Assembly (NCBI RefSeq): GCF_046630445.1
Contig: NC_092334.1
Span: 108,139,001 to 108,203,000, forward strand
Length of the DNA stretch: 64,000 nucleotides
Source: Rutidosis leptorrhynchoides
Taxonomy: Eukaryota > Streptophyta > Magnoliopsida > Asterales > Asteraceae
Direction: 5' to 3'
Under the pieces are notes generated by a model. That model did not search any database and was not told the origin of the DNA. It saw nothing but the letters and a program-made list of their open reading frames with translations. Each line of letters begins with the position of its first letter. Position 1 is the first letter of the stretch. The position numbers and the translations under genes are program-made. Below, piece by piece: positions 27,900 to 41,870 of the stretch.

Positions 27900-28384
27900 T
27901 ACAAGTGTTATTCTGCCGACATATTCGGTAACATCTATCATTTCTTTTATTAATTTATTATAATATTCATGTTTGATGTTTGTAATTTATTAATATTAGA
28001 AATGCTTGTTGCCATGATGTGTGAGTAATTACTTGATTGTTTGCCATGATTTAATAATGTTAGTTAGGGATGATTATTGTTTCGTACTCGCTTTCTTTCT
28101 ATGATATTAAACCTCGTTATTATCGTCCTTCCACCAATAAACGTGATTAAAACCTTTTATAAAGTCAACAATTATAAGGTAATTAATTATCTGTGTGTAT
28201 ACTGAACCCATCGGAAATACTATAAAGTACATGGAAAATTATCGTAGGACCAGATCAAGACATTGGTCAAAAGTATAAGACTCGAGGAAATGTTGTTCAA
28301 TAGTAGAGTACAATGTTGATGTACTATAGGACCACTTGAGCATGGTCAAGGTTAGAAGCTATGGAACCTCTACAAGTGTAGTAC
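27900..28384. other. No gene recognised
   Basis: AT-rich. Internal near-repeats of AGGACCA-x-TTGAGCATGGTCAA type around 28247-28345 are the only structure. Confidence 0.4.
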
Positions 28385-29869
28385 ATAGTGAAAGGACCAG
28401 TTCATATACAATATAAACGATTCACAATAGTTGATTTCATCGCGAGGTACTTGACCTCTATATGATACATTTTACAAACATTGCATTCGTTTTTAAAAGA
28501 CAAACTTTCATTTCAATGAAAGTTGACGGCATGCATACCATTTCATAATACATCCAACTATAATTGACTTAATAATAATCTTGATGAACTCAACGACTCG
28601 AATGCAACGTCTTTTGAAATATGTCATGAATGACTCCAAGTAATATCTCTAAAATGAGCAAATGCACAACGGAATATTTCTTTCATACCTGAGAATAAAC
28701 ATGTTTTAAAGTGTCAACCAAAAGGTTGGTGAGTTCATTAGTTTATCGTAATCAATCATTTTCATAACTTTAATAGACCACAAGTTTTTTTTTATTCAAT
28801 AATCATACACTCGCAAGTGTTTAAAATTCATTCATATGGATTGAACACCTGGTAACCGACATTAACAAAATGCATCTAGAATATCCCCAAACATATAAAC
28901 ATCGAAGTACTAAAGCAGTTCAAATTCTCTGACTGGGGCGTGTCAAAGCCCATAGATCTATCTTTAGGATTCGCGTCAATTGGTGGCAATTATAATAAAC
29001 ACCAATTCTTAGGCTACCAAGTTCAATAAGGGCGATATCCGGTATAACAATTCAACCATAGAATGTAGTTTCGATTACTTGTGTCTATTTCGTAAAACAT
29101 TTATAAAAGCAGCGCATGTATTCTCAGTCCCAAAAATATATATTGCAAAAGCATTTAAAAAGGGAGCAAATGAAACTCACGATACGATATTTTGTAGTAA
29201 AAATATGCATACGACGATACTGAACAATGCAGGGTTGGCTTCGGATTCACGAACCTATATCAATTGTATATCTATTAAAACATATAATGGAAATCACATA
29301 ATTTCCTTTATTAATTATATATTATTTATGTGTTTGTAGTTTATATAATTTATATTAAATTCCATTTAAAAATATATACTTATATTATATCTTTCAGTAT
29401 ATGTTATATATATTTATTTTATATATATTTAAAATGATTAGAATCTATACATTTAGTTATATTAATATATCCATGTATATATTTAGTATTATATTAAAAA
29501 TATCGAATTTGTTGTATGTCGGTATTTATATAAGAAATGTTAATATGTCTTGTATATAGTTATATAGACTATTAATATAGTTGTAGTATATATAATAAGT
29601 AGGTTTTATGTACCAAATATCTATTTGTTAAAAATGATAGTTTTGATATTAATGATTTTACTAATAATAGTCTAGTAATAATAACTTTATTAATGATGAT
29701 AATAGTAATAATAAAAATGATAATGATAATAATGATAATACATATGTTAATAATGATTCTAATAATACTAATAAGTACCTAATGATACTAATACTAATAT
29801 TAATAATAATAATAATAATAGTTTGTGTTATTTTGATAATAATAATAATCTTAATCATAATAATAGTAA

Positions 29870-30943
29870 CTAGTGAAATAACCCGTGGAATCACGGGTTT
29901 GTTTAAACGAAACAGTTTAATGATATGTTTTAGATAATAAGTGAATGTAAATGCTAAAGTCATTTAGTTTAAGATTATACAACGCTTTCAATTTCATCAT
30001 ACTTAAGATTTTCCTTCTAATTATTTTCATACGTAATATTAGACGATACATTACTGGATCAATTCCTTCACCTCTTTCTTGCTTGAACACAAAAACTCAA
30101 AGCCCATTCCATTGTATGACATTCGCTTCAGCCGCTTCAAATCCTTCACCCCTTTCTCGTTTCATACATAATATTCCATTGTATGATACATTTGGCTATT
30201 ACAGTATCAACAAACTTTTTAATCACAATACCAATATAAATACAACACGAATCCTACATATAATGCGCAAAAAATAGAATAAAAAGAGTTGTAGTCTATG
30301 TTAACACGTGCAATAAAACTTATTTATATAATGCTTCAAGATTTTTGTGTTTTGGCTTAAGGTATGGTAATAAAGATTTGAAGACTTGAATATCAGTAAT
30401 TTTCTTAGTTAGAGCTTTAGTATGAAATTTATTGTTATCCGAAGAATTTTTATACAAACGACAGAGAGATAAGAGATAAGACTAAAACCCGAATCAGACT
30501 TATAAGGACAACTTTGTATTCTCTTTTGATTGTCAACCCTAAAATGAAAGAATCAGAAGTAGAAGAATTTTTACCTTTTGGATCTGAAAGAAATCTCAGC
30601 TTTAGCACCTTTTTGGATCTGCATATCACCTTTTGGATCTCAATTTGTAATTACTCATTATAAAAAAATGGAATTAGCAGACGTAGATATAGATGGAGAT
30701 TGAGATTAAGAGAGAGGAAAATGGGGCAGTGATATTGAATTAGGGTTAAACTATTAGAAAATATAAACAATTAAACACACGTTTTTTTTTTGTTTTATTA
30801 ACTTTTTAAAATTTAATTAATTAGTGTTAATGACATCATCAAGATGTCTTAGATTTTTTCCTTTTTATTTTTGAATTATTTTTAAACTTAAAAAATGATT
30901 AATTATGATTTCATCATTTTAGCATTTTAATAGAAACTATAGA
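29870..30943 (-). mobile_element. Non-autonomous Helitron, 1074 bp, inside solo LTR D
   Basis: On the minus strand it begins TCTATAGTTTCTATTAAAAT after an A and ends with hairpin AACCCGTGattcCACGGGTT, a 6-base linker, CTAG and then T. ATT-rich LTR sequence resumes on both sides. No Rep/helicase. A 108-codon frame at 29951-30277 is not recognisable. Confidence 0.7.
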
Positions 30944-31024
30944 TAATACATATATTAGTAATAATAATAATGATAAAAATTATAATTTTAGTAACAATAA
31001 CATTAATAATAATAATAATAATAA

Positions 31025-31143
31025 TTTTGGTAATGAAATCTACCTTCCAAAGCTTTTCAAAAAAAAATATGTCCCGAACAAGGTTCGAACCCAAGACCTC
31101 TCGCTCACCCACAAACACACTTAACCATTCTGCCATTCTTGTT
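31025..31143 (-). repeat. tRNA-like (SINE-type) module in LTR D
   Basis: On the minus strand: AATGGTTAAGTG (A box), then TGGGTTCGAACC (B box, 31082-31093), a T-rich linker, GGAAGGTAGATTT and (ATT)n. The order matches the modules in LTR A (B box, T-rich linker, AAGGTAG, ATT). Confidence 0.65.
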
Positions 31144-32674
31144 TTTCTGATTATACTACAACCCAAATATATATATATCTGGTACTTGTTTCAGCTAGTT
31201 CATCATCTTCTTACCCTTCTACCTTAAATCCATTCAACCATGGAACTTCAAAAATCAAAATAACGAATTCGGGTTTTCATTTATGACTTGTAAACAACAT
31301 GAAACAAAAAAATAAAAGTGTTCTTGTAATTAAAAAAATTGAGAAAAAACTGAAAACAGCCAAGCTCGTAACTCTTTAAAAAAAATTAATGTTTTCAATT
31401 TTGAGTTCGTTTTGGACAATCTTTACAACATGAAATATGTTTCAAATCATTCCTAAAAAACTTTGTGAATCATTAATTTCAACAGAAACATCAATTAGAA
31501 CTCGAATTTGATTGTAGAACAATAGTTGACTTTTTAAAATTGAAACTTTAACTCGCAAATTCGAATTCGTTATTAAGAATTGGAACTTGAGATTTTACAG
31601 GAAGTTTAAGTAAATGATTCCTAACAACTCTGCATTTTTAGTTTTTGAAATTTGTTTCGAATTCAAGTTAGTGTATATCACTGTCAAGAACTCATGAACT
31701 CAAAAATTGATTTTGAGATTAAGAATGTTATAGGTTATGATTACAACATGAATTGTGTTGCAAATCATTCCTATAATCTTTATGGATCATCAAATTAACT
31801 GAAAACATCAAAACAAACTCGAATTTGATTCAAGAACACTTAGTTGACTTTGAAAACCAAAACTTTGACTCTCAAATTAGAAATTAATAGAAAGAATTGA
31901 GGATTGAAAACTTACAGATAGTTTAGATAGACGATTCCTAACAAGACTGTATTATTACATTTTGAAAATTCATTCGAAATCAAAATATGGTTAAAAAGAT
32001 GAAGAACAGAGGATACGAGCTTATATTTGTGATTTTTATGTTTTACTTAATGAATTGCAGAATGTATCTATATGTATATAAATATAGTAGTAATAAAAAT
32101 GATTTAATAATAATAATAATTAATAATATTAATATAATAATAAAACTGAATTCAAAGAACGCACAGTAACAAATAGTTCAGCAGCGGGTTGTTTGGAGTT
32201 TTCTACTGACAGTTTTCACGGACTGTGTATCGTGCGAAATTAGTGACGGATAAAAGTGTTCAGAAAAATCTCATATTTTTAAATTAACTATATTTATTTA
32301 TTTTGGTCATTATGGTATAAAATTTAGTCATTAATTTAATAAATAAAAAATACATCAACTGTCCCTCTCATTTATGGTTAAAATATAAAAAGTGTTAAAA
32401 ATTAAATAACTAGATCATAAATATACTTTTAATAAGCCTATAACTTATATAACTCATTTTCGGATCACCTTTTATTCTAAAATCATATAAGTTCGTTTTT
32501 AACTTGATTAATAACCATCAAGATGATAAACGAGTGCTACGAGCGTTTATTAAATAAATTTCTAAATTAGATATATTCAATGTACTTTTCATATATAGAT
32601 AGATTTATAGTAATGTCATGTATTATTTTATTTACACAAATAAACTAACTCATATAAGTTTCTATTTCAAATTA

Positions 32675-32675
<1 letters not shown>

Positions 32676-32711
<36 letters not shown>
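32676..32711. repeat. (AT)n microsatellite
   Basis: About 36 bp of AT. Confidence 0.9.
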
Positions 32712-32715
<4 letters not shown>

Positions 32716-32877
32716 TAGTGGTTCGTGAATCGTCTGAAATAGTCGAAGGTCAAATAGATATCTGAAACAGTTCAAAATTTTTGAGATTTAGTTTAACAGA
32801 CTTTGCTTATCGTGTCGAAACCATATAAAGATTAAGTTTAAATTTGATCGGAAATTTTTGGGTCGTCATACATAGTG

Positions 32878-33930
32878 GATAACTAAGGGATTTATTGGGT
32901 AGATTTAAGTAAGGGCTAGTTTAGATCATAAATGGGAATTTAACGCACTACAATACAAACTAAGCTCATAAATCTTTAAGGATGACTGAGAACTATCAGA
33001 GGTTCTAATTGCCTACAAACCCTTAGATTTTACCAAACCATTGACAGAAAGGAATTCAAAACACAATCATAACCACTCACTTGGGTGATACACTAAGGTG
33101 CTAAGAAAGGTTGGATATTATATATGGCTATGCTACTTTATTCGTGCGCCCAAGGTATGCACTGCATCCAAGATGGGCCGCTTATATCCTTAAACCGGAT
33201 AAAGCATCGGGAGTTGAGCATAGTCCATCCGATCAGAATCACGATAGCCTAGTTCCTTATGACATGCTAATCGAGAAATCAATTAGTAGGGAATCTAGTG
33301 TTTACACCAAGGTATATCCATCCAATGAGTGTTTCGCAATCATCCCGACACTACGTTATCTTAAATCATGATGAACCACGTCTTCTCTGTCCTTAGTTGT
33401 TGCATGCTAGCTAGCTTATTTTAATTATATTGCTTTAATATTTTAAATAAAATTATAAATCAAATCAACCCAACTATTGCCTTTACATAATTTGATATTC
33501 CTAATAAAGTGGTGTCTAGAATAAACCGGTTGGACTTGGTTGTTGGATTTTCTGAACAGTCGCCAATTTATTGGGACCAAAAGGATCCTGTCTCTCCACA
33601 CAAGGTGTACCTGACCACTATTCTTGGATACTAAATTGTGTACAAACCCATCTTAATCACTAAATTATCTGAATAAGCTCCGTTTCAAATTCGACCGCTC
33701 AAAGAATGACCCTAGGTCATATTTGCCCTTGCTAATCCATGGGAAGGAATAATAGATTTAGGCCCAGCAAAATATAAATTTAAAACTCTGTTGATAAGTT
33801 CGTATCGACACCTTGTGACCTAACGACACCGCACAAATAAACCGTCCGATTCGAGCATATCAAACAACGTCCACCTTTGATCTCCAAATAGAACATGACA
33901 CCTTTCATTATTCTGTTTACCCAACCAAGA
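32878..33930. other. No gene recognised
   Basis: An 86-codon frame (33111-33371) has no recognised motif. 33490-33830 reads like non-coding leader or LTR sequence, unassigned. Confidence 0.4.
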
Positions 33931-34587
33931 TCAACATACTCTTGAGCTTTGGAATGAATCTCTAATTAAGATCCATGCATAATTCAAGTGTCTAACAACT
34001 AGGTCACCCACTCCGACTCTACCAGAATAACTCTTGAAATTCACCATCTCGTTCATGTATGGGGTAGCATGATACGACGCACCCGAATCTAAAACCCAAG
34101 ATTCGTCAAGAACCCCTTCTTGGCACATCAACGCATCCTCAATCACCATAGTCGATACGCTCGCACCCGATTTAAGATTCGGGAACTTTAACTTATAGTG
34201 ACCAGCTTGTTGATAATTCCAACACACAAAATTCTTGCTCCTTGATGGACTCCTAGACCCAGATCTTCTCCGACTAACTCTTAGAACCGAATCCGAACTC
34301 CCGTTCGAATCTTTTCTACGAATGCCTTCGCTAAGAATCAAATCACGGATTCCTTTAAAAGTGAGTTTAGTAGTTTCGGATGAACCACTAACCGCTGTTA
34401 CCGTACCGGCCCAACTATCGGATAGCGAAGATATAAAAAACAATGCTTGTAGCTCATCATTGAATTTAATATCAACCGATTTCAAACGAATCAAAATCAA
34501 ATTAAATTCGTTCATAAGATCCGCCGCCGAAGAACTCTCCTTCATCCTAGCATTTACCAATTGCCTTATCAAGAAAGCCTTGTTCAA
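33931..34587 (-). pseudogene. Ty1/copia gag-protease fragment
   Basis: A 218-codon minus-strand frame. The N-terminal 100 residues match the copia gag (UBN2-type) pattern (FLIRQLVNARMKE, MNEFNLILIRLKSVD). An Arg/Ser-rich linker follows, then a knuckle that should be C-x2-C-x4-H-x4-C but has Tyr and Phe in place of the second and last Cys. The protease site WVLDSGASYHATPYM is intact. It ends soon after the protease; integrase and RT are missing, and the upstream part is absent beyond about 34600. The lost cysteines and truncation make it a remnant, although the frame is still open. Confidence 0.8.
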
Positions 34588-34599
34588 ATCGGATGGATT

Positions 34600-35459
34600 T
34601 TAATACGATGAAAGAACATATATCATATAAGCTAGCAACAAGGGTGAGGGTAAAACCCTCAAACCCTAATTTTAAGGCTAAACCACATGAAACGCCCGGA
34701 GCAAGATTAATTGCTATGAATCCAAAGACGATGAAAGAAAATGGGAAAACCTTAATAGTTTTTCAATGTCTTCAATTAAAAATCCAAAAAAGGGGGTTCA
34801 AACCCTAAATTGGATATGACAGCTGAAAAAGAAGAAAAAGGATGAAAGGTTATTTACTCAAAAGAAAATGGTCGAAAAAAATAAGGGATATAACCATAAT
34901 CTTGACCATGAGTCCTTTGTTGATCGTACTTCTAAGTTTGACCCCCCCCCCCCCTCTCCTGCCTTTTATAAATAAACTCCAAAAAGCAGTTTTTTTTTCT
35001 AAAAAAATTTTAAAACACACTCCATTTAAATAAAAAAACGATATTATTTATGAATCAAAATCAAGAAAAAATCAAATTCAAATGGCAAATGGGGAAATCG
35101 TTCAAGTAAAAGAGGTGAGCACAACTGAAATCCCCGACCATAAAGTTATTTAACTGTCTTTACACTCCATCTTTATCACATAAGCTGCTATCTGTCAGTC
35201 ACGTCACTTAAGAATCAAACTGTAAAGTCCAGTTATATTCAACATTTTGTATCTTAAAGGATATCCAGACGGGACTAATCATTAGGCGTGACACTAATCG
35301 AGGGGTTCTTTACTAAGTTAACAAAGTTACCTAGCAAGGTGTCGTGATGCTTGCTAACGGAACACTAAAAAGGAAAGCTTGGTTATGACATAGGAGGTTG
35401 GGACATCCATCTACTAGTAATTTGCATTTATTATTTCCTAAATTATTTCCGTCAAACAC
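34600..35459. other. No gene recognised; C13 tract at 34942-34954
   Basis: Mostly A-rich sequence with a poly-C run. It may be decayed copia sequence joining the next fragment. Confidence 0.35.
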
Positions 35460-35489
35460 AGTTTAACTGTGAGACATTTATGTTGGCGA

Positions 35490-36000
35490 ACACCCACAAA
35501 AGTACATTTAAACCTAATAATACTAGGAAAAATGTTCCGCTTTCTTTAATTCATTCAAATGTGTGGGGACCAACTACACTTAATGGGGGTTTAAACTTTC
35601 GATATAGTTTTACTGTTTGTTGATGACTACCGCGTATGACTTTTACTTATTTATTGACAAACTAATATGAAGTTTTTAATAAATCCTCACTGTTTTACAA
35701 AATATTAAACCCTATTCAACAAAAATATTCAAATTTTAAGGTCTGGAAATGAAGGAGAATTTGTAAACTCCTCTATGAAATAATTATGTCAAGAAAAAAT
35801 GAATTATTCATTAAACATCGTGTGCTCACACCCCACAACAAAGTAGTGTAGCTGAACGGAATAATCGTGCACTTTTAGAAATAACTTGGTCTTTATTGAT
35901 TGAATCTAATGTTTCAAGATCCTTTTGGCCAGAAGTCATCACCAAAGAAACACACCTTATAAATAGGATTATGATGAGAGTTCTTGATCTTTTCAAGCAT
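35490..36000 (+). pseudogene. Copia integrase remnant
   Basis: Blocks SLIHSNVWGPTTLNGG (first catalytic Asp position changed to Asn) and HTPQQSSVAERNNRALLEIT (the catalytic Glu region) lie in different frames, separated by stops. It is inactive. Confidence 0.8.
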
Positions 36001-36371
36001 TATCCAGATTTCATTATCTTCCTTTGCATTTCACCCTAAAGCCCCGTATATTCGAATACTTTGTCTTTGTTCATATACCAAATACTGAACAAACCAAACT
36101 TAACCAATGTGCAAAAAATGAGTTTTTGTTGGCTATGGGGTCAACCAAAAAGGATACGGGTGTTATAGTCCAAACATAAAGCACATGTTCACTACCATGG
36201 ACTGTGACTTCCTTAAAACTGAATACTTGTATAATTCCTAACACACGACTCAGAAGGAGACCGAATTTAATGACACCGTGAATTGGCTAGAAATTGGTTC
36301 ACCAGAAGAAGTCAACCATAGTACCGAATCACCACAAGAAATAGAAACAGTGCATGAAATTCCGGCACAAG

Positions 36372-39300
36372 TGAAATGTCCCGTTCTTATTGATTAAAAA
36401 CGTTCCATATTAATTGATTTCGTTGCGAGGTTTTGACCTCTATATGAGACGTTTTTCAAAGACTGCATTCATTTTAAAACAAACCATAACCTTTATTTCA
36501 TCAATAAAGGTTTAAAAAGCTTTACGTAGATTATCAAATAATGATAATCTAAAATATCCTGTTTACACACGACCATTACATAATGGTTTACAATACAAAT
36601 ATTTACAACAAAATAAGTTTCTTGAATGCAGTTTTTACACAATATCATACAAGCATGGACTCCAAATCTCGTCCTTATTTAAGTATGCGACAGCGGAAGC
36701 TCTTAATAATCACCTGAGAATAAACATGCTTAAAACGTCAACAAAAATGTTGGTGAGTTATAGGTTTAACCTATATATATCAAATCATAATAATAGACCA
36801 CAAGATTTCATATTTCAATACACATCCCATACATAGATATAAAAATCATTCATATGGTGAACACCTGGTAACCGACAATAACAAGATGCATATATAAGAA
36901 TATCCCCATCATTCCGGGACACCCTTCGGATATGATATAAATTTCGAAGTACTAAAGCATCCGGTACTTTGGATGGGGTTTGTTAGGCCCAATAGATCTA
37001 TCTTTAGGATTCGCGTCAATTAGGGTGTCTGTTCCCTAATTCTTAGATTACCAGACTTAATAAAAAGGGGCATATTCGATTTCGATAATTCAACCATAGA
37101 ATGTAGTTTCACGTACTTGTGTCTATTTTGTAAATCATTTATAAAACCTGCATGTATTCTCATCCCAAAAATATTAGATTTTAAAAGTGGGACTATAACT
37201 CACTTTCACAGATTTTTACTTCGTCGGGAAGTAAGACTTGGCCACTGGTTGATTCACGAACCTATAACAATATACACATATATATCAAAGTATGTTCAAA
37301 ATATATTTACAACACTTTTAATATATTTTGATGTTTTAAGTTTATTAAGTCAGCTGTCCTCGTTAGTAACCTACAACTAGTTGTCCACAGTTAGATGTAC
37401 AGAAATAAATCGATAAATATTATCTTGAATCAATCCACGACCCAGTGTATACGTATCTCAGTATTGATCACAACTCAAACTATATATATTTTGGAATCAA
37501 CCTCAACCCTGTATAGCTAACTCCAACATTCACATATAGAGTGTCTATGGTTGTTCCGAAATATATATAGATGTGTCGAGATGATAGGTCGAAACATTGT
37601 ATACGTGTCTATGGTATCTCAAGATTACATAATATACAATACAAGTTGATTAAGTTATGGTTGGAAAAGATTTGTTACCAATTTTCACGTAGCTAAAATG
37701 AGAAAAATTATCCAATCTTGTTTTACCCATAACTTCTTCATTTTAAATCCGTTTTGAGTTAATCAAATTGCTATGGTTTCATATTGAACTCTATTTTATA
37801 TATCTAAACAGAAAAAGTATAGGTTTATAGTCGGAAAAATAAGTTACAAGTCGTTTTTGTAAAGGTAGTCATTTCAGTAGAAAGAACGACGTCTAGATGA
37901 CCATTTTAGAAAACATACTTCCACTTTGAGTTTAACCATAATTTTTGGATATAGTTTCATGTTCATAATAAAAATCATTTTCTCATAATAACAACTTTTA
38001 AATCAAAGTTTATCATAGTTTTTAGTTAACTAACCCAAAACAGCCCGCGGTGTTACTACGACGGCGTAAATCCGGTTTTACGGTGTTTTTCGTGTTTCCA
38101 GGTTTTAAATCATTAAGTTAGCATATCATATAGATATAGAACATGTTTTTAGTTGATTTTAAAAGTCAAGTTAGAAGGATTAACTTTTGTTTGCGAACAA
38201 GTTTAGAATTAACTAAACTATGTTCTAGTGATTACAAGTTTAAACCTTCGAATAAGATAGCTTTATATATATGAATCGAATGATGTTATGAACATCATTA
38301 CTACCTTAAGTTCCTTGGATAAACCTACTGGAAAAGAGAAAAATGGATCTAGCATCAACGGATTCTTGGATGGCTCGAAGTTCTTGAAGCAGAATCATGA
38401 CACGAAAACAAGTTCAAGTAAGATCATCACTTGAAATAAGATTGTTATAGTTATAGAAATTGAACCAAAGTTTGAATATGATTATTTCCTTGTATTAGAA
38501 TGATAACCTACTGTAAGAAACAAAGATTTCTTGAGGTTGGATGATCACCTTACAAGATTGGAAGTGAGCTAGCAAACTTGAAAGTATTCTTGATTTTATG
38601 TAACTAGAACTTGTAGAATATATGAAGAACACTTAGAACTTGAAGATAGAACTTGAGAGAGATAATTAGATGAAGAAAATTGAAGAATGAAAGTGTTTGT
38701 AGGTGTTTTTGGTCGTTGGTGTATGGATTAGATATAAATGATATGTAATTTTGTTTTCATGTAAATAAGTCATGAATGATTACTCATATTTTTGTAATTT
38801 TATGAGATATTTCATGCTAGTTGCCAAATGATGATTCCCAAATGTGATAGGTGACTCACATGGGCTGCTAAGAGCTGATCATTGGAGTGTATATACCAAT
38901 AGTACATACATCTAAAAGCTGTGTATTGTACGAGTACGAATACGGGTGCATACGAGTAGAATTGTTGATGAAACTGAACGAGGATGTAATTGTAAGCATT
39001 TTTGTTAAGTAGAAGTATTTTGATAAGTCTATTGAAGTCTTTCAAAAGTGTATAAATACATATTAAAACACTACATGTATATACATTTTAACTGAGTCGT
39101 TAAGTCATCGTTAGTCGTTACATGTAAGTGTTGTTTTGAAACCTTTAGGTTAACGATCTTGTTAAATGTTGTTAACCCAATGTTTATAATATCAAATGAG
39201 ATTTTAAATTATTATATTATCATGATATTATCATGTATGAATATCTCTTAATATGATATATATACATTAAATGTCTTTACAACGATAATCGTTACATATA

Positions 39301-39625
39301 TGTCTCGTTTAAAAATCATTAAGTTAGTAGTCTTGTTTTTACATATGTAGTTCATTGTTAATATACTTAATGATATGTTTACTTATCATAGTATCATGTT
39401 AACTATATATATATATATATCCATATATATGTCATCATATAGTTTTTACAAGTTTTAACGTTCGTGAATCACCGGTCAACTTGGGTGGTCAATTGTCTAT
39501 ATGAAACATATTTCAATTAATCAAGTCTTAAAAAGTTTGATTGCTTAACATGTTGGAAACATTTAATCATGTAAATATAAATCTCAATTAATATATATAA
39601 ACATGGAAAAGTTCGGGTCACTACA
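36372..39625 (-). mobile_element. A-superfamily solo LTR, 3254 bp, ACAAG target duplication
   Basis: On plus it starts TGAAATGTCCCG and ends GGGTCACTACA, so on minus it runs TGTAGTGACCCG...CATTTCA, the same start as LTR A. ACAAG lies at 36367-36371 and 39626-39630. The end region around 36400-37260 matches the LTR A end block in reverse. No internal domain. Confidence 0.92.
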
Positions 39626-40009
39626 ACAAGACAAACAACAAAGATCAAGTCAAGTCGGATCCATTCAAAGAAGTTATTCCAGACGAACAACAAAGTTCAA
39701 GTCATGAATCAACTCAACATAATATTCAATTGACTCAACATTATATTCCAGGGAAATCAAGTCAGGAATCAACTTAACAAGATATTTCAGACAACCCACA
39801 TAGTTCAAATCAAGTACCAGTTCAAGAAAGTCATAATGAATCAATCGAAGGATATGTTCTTCCTCCAAGAGCTAACAAGGGAGTTCTACTTAAAAGATAT
39901 TATCCCGAAAAATAAGCTCTCGGATCAAGATATCCAACAACGAATGTTGCCACAAGAAATTATCAGAAGAAGCCAAGAATTTTAGTTCCGCAATATACTC
40001 TGAAGAAAT

Positions 40010-40600
40010 TCCTACTTCTCTGGAACAAGACTTAAAATCCAAGAATTGGATGAATGTAATGGAAGCTGAAATTGAAGCTTTAAAGACCAATGATACATAG
40101 GGAAAATGTATCGTTACTCAAGAAATGGGTGTTCACAATAAAACATAAACCGGGATGGAACCATTGAAAGACACAAAGTTAGGTTGGCTGCCAATGGATA
40201 CACCTAAACATACAAGATTGACTACTCATTAACGTTCTCACCGGTGGAATAAATTGACACTATCATAGTCCTCTTTTCGGTCGACGAAAGATGGCCGCTT
40301 CACTAATTCGACGTGAAGAATACTTTTCTGTATGGCAAGCTCAAAGAAGAGGTTATATGGAACCTCCTGCAAGATTCATGGGAAACTTCGAAAACGGGGA
40401 AGTTTTTCGCCTTAAAAAATCTCTTTACGAATTAAAACAATCCCCACGGGCATTGTTTGGAAAATTTACCTTATTTATGAAAAAATATGGCTATAAACAA
40501 AGTAATTCAGACCACACCCTATTTTTCAACAAAGAAACCAATTAATAACATGCTTGACTATATATGTTGATGACATGATTATTACATGAAATGATAGAGG
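40010..40600 (+). pseudogene. Copia reverse transcriptase remnant
   Basis: MNVMEAEIEALKTNDT (RT start), then after frame breaks an 84-codon frame (40291-40545) with SLYELKQSPRALFGKF and SDHTLFF, then YVDDMIIT with the catalytic Asp pair in another frame. Several stops. Confidence 0.85.
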
Positions 40601-41149
40601 ACCAACAGGTCGCTCCTCTAGTTGAAGTATCGGGCCCCTTTTTTGTTGCCTGGGAATTTTTTAACATAAAAACAAACTTATTAAATGAATTGAAATGAAA
40701 GATTTGGTCATACTCATATATTTTTGAGGATTGAAGCTTTAGGATCTCAACATGAAATATTTAAATGTTAAAGGAAATATGTTCTTAATCTACTTGTGGA
40801 CAAAATGACGATTGACTACAAACTGGGTCCAATCAAAAGTTTTGCATGGAAGAAAGAACCAAACTAGCAGATCGAAACAATTATAAAAGATCGTAGGGAA
40901 GTTGATCTACCTTGCTCATACTCGTCCATATATTCCATATGCAGTTCGAGTCATCAACCTGTTCATGCATCAACCTCAAGTACATCACATGAAAGCTGTC
41001 TTAAGAATCAATGAAATACCTCAAGAGAATAGTTGGACATGGACTTGTATTAAAAAATAATGGTCACCTATGAACTAAACTCTATACAGATGCCGATGGG
41101 GAGGAGAAAAAAGAGATCAAAATTCTACGTCAGACTATTTCACTTTGGT

Positions 41150-41480
41150 CGAGGGGAACCTGGTTACATGGAAAAGCAAAAAACAAAATGTTGTGGCCCT
41201 CTCAAGTGTTGAAGCAGAATTGAGGCATAACTCGGGGAGCACAAGAAGCATTATGAATTCGAAAACTACTAACATAGATTGGATTTTCACCAGAAGACAC
41301 CAACAAAATTGTGTGCGACACTAAAGCAACAATCTAAATTTCAGAAAATCCAGTCCAATATGATCGAACACAACATGTTGAAATAGATAGACACTTTATC
41401 AAAGAGAACCTTGAAGCATAGATCATCTCACTACCATCCGTAAAATCAGAAAACTAACTTGCAGACATTCTAATGAAATC
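41150..41480 (+). pseudogene. Copia RNase H remnant and pol C-terminus
   Basis: VVALSSVEAEL and HVEIDRHFIKE are diagnostic copia RNase H blocks; they sit in broken frames. Confidence 0.8.
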
Positions 41481-41556
41481 AGTCAACATAAGACACTTTA
41501 ACGAAGTATTAGATAAGTTGAATATCAAAAATCACACTACTCAACTCGAGAGTGAG

Positions 41557-41870
41557 TGTTAGAAAATAAAATGGGTTAGAAATCTTACTTGTTGGATCAG
41601 ACACATTGTCATGATCTCCCTTATTTAAGAAGATAGCAAATCAAGGAAGACAACAAGCTACAAGCATACAACGGCTACTTTCCATACTAGCAAAAAATTG
41701 AATTGTTTCCATAGATAAAGAAACTCTTTACCCTTGTTATCATTATAGTCGTAGCTTTTTTAATATTAATAGAATAGCTAGTCATTGCAAAGAATTCAAA
41801 TTTATTTATCAATTCAAGCTTATCAAGTACGAGTAATAAACGATCAATACTTTTATGTTAATTCCTTACA
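41557..41870 (+). repeat. Copia 3' LTR, about 314 bp
   Basis: Begins TGTTAGAAAAT directly after GAGAGTGAG and ends about ATTCCTTACA. The right end is uncertain by a few bases. Confidence 0.55.

Larger units (their letters stand above)
28388..32870 (-). mobile_element. Element D: A-superfamily solo LTR, minus strand
   Basis: Reverse-complement similarity to the 3' half of the A LTR begins at TGAAAGGACC and includes the blocks around 28440-28700 and 29050-29270 (diverged). The far end reads GGGTCGTCATA, the complement of an A-type LTR start. The 9-bp string TACATAGTG occurs at 28382-28390 and 32869-32877, which fits a 5-bp target duplication with an ambiguous end. It contains a Helitron (29870-30943) and a tRNA-like module. 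Confidence 0.75.
35460..41870 (+). mobile_element. Decayed Ty1/copia element split by a solo LTR
   Basis: Plus-strand copia remains run integrase (35490-35990), an A-superfamily solo LTR (36372-39625), RT (about 40010-40600), RNase H (about 41150-41470), polypurine tract and 3' LTR (41557-41870). Stops and frameshifts are dense. No 5' LTR is recognised. Confidence 0.75.
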
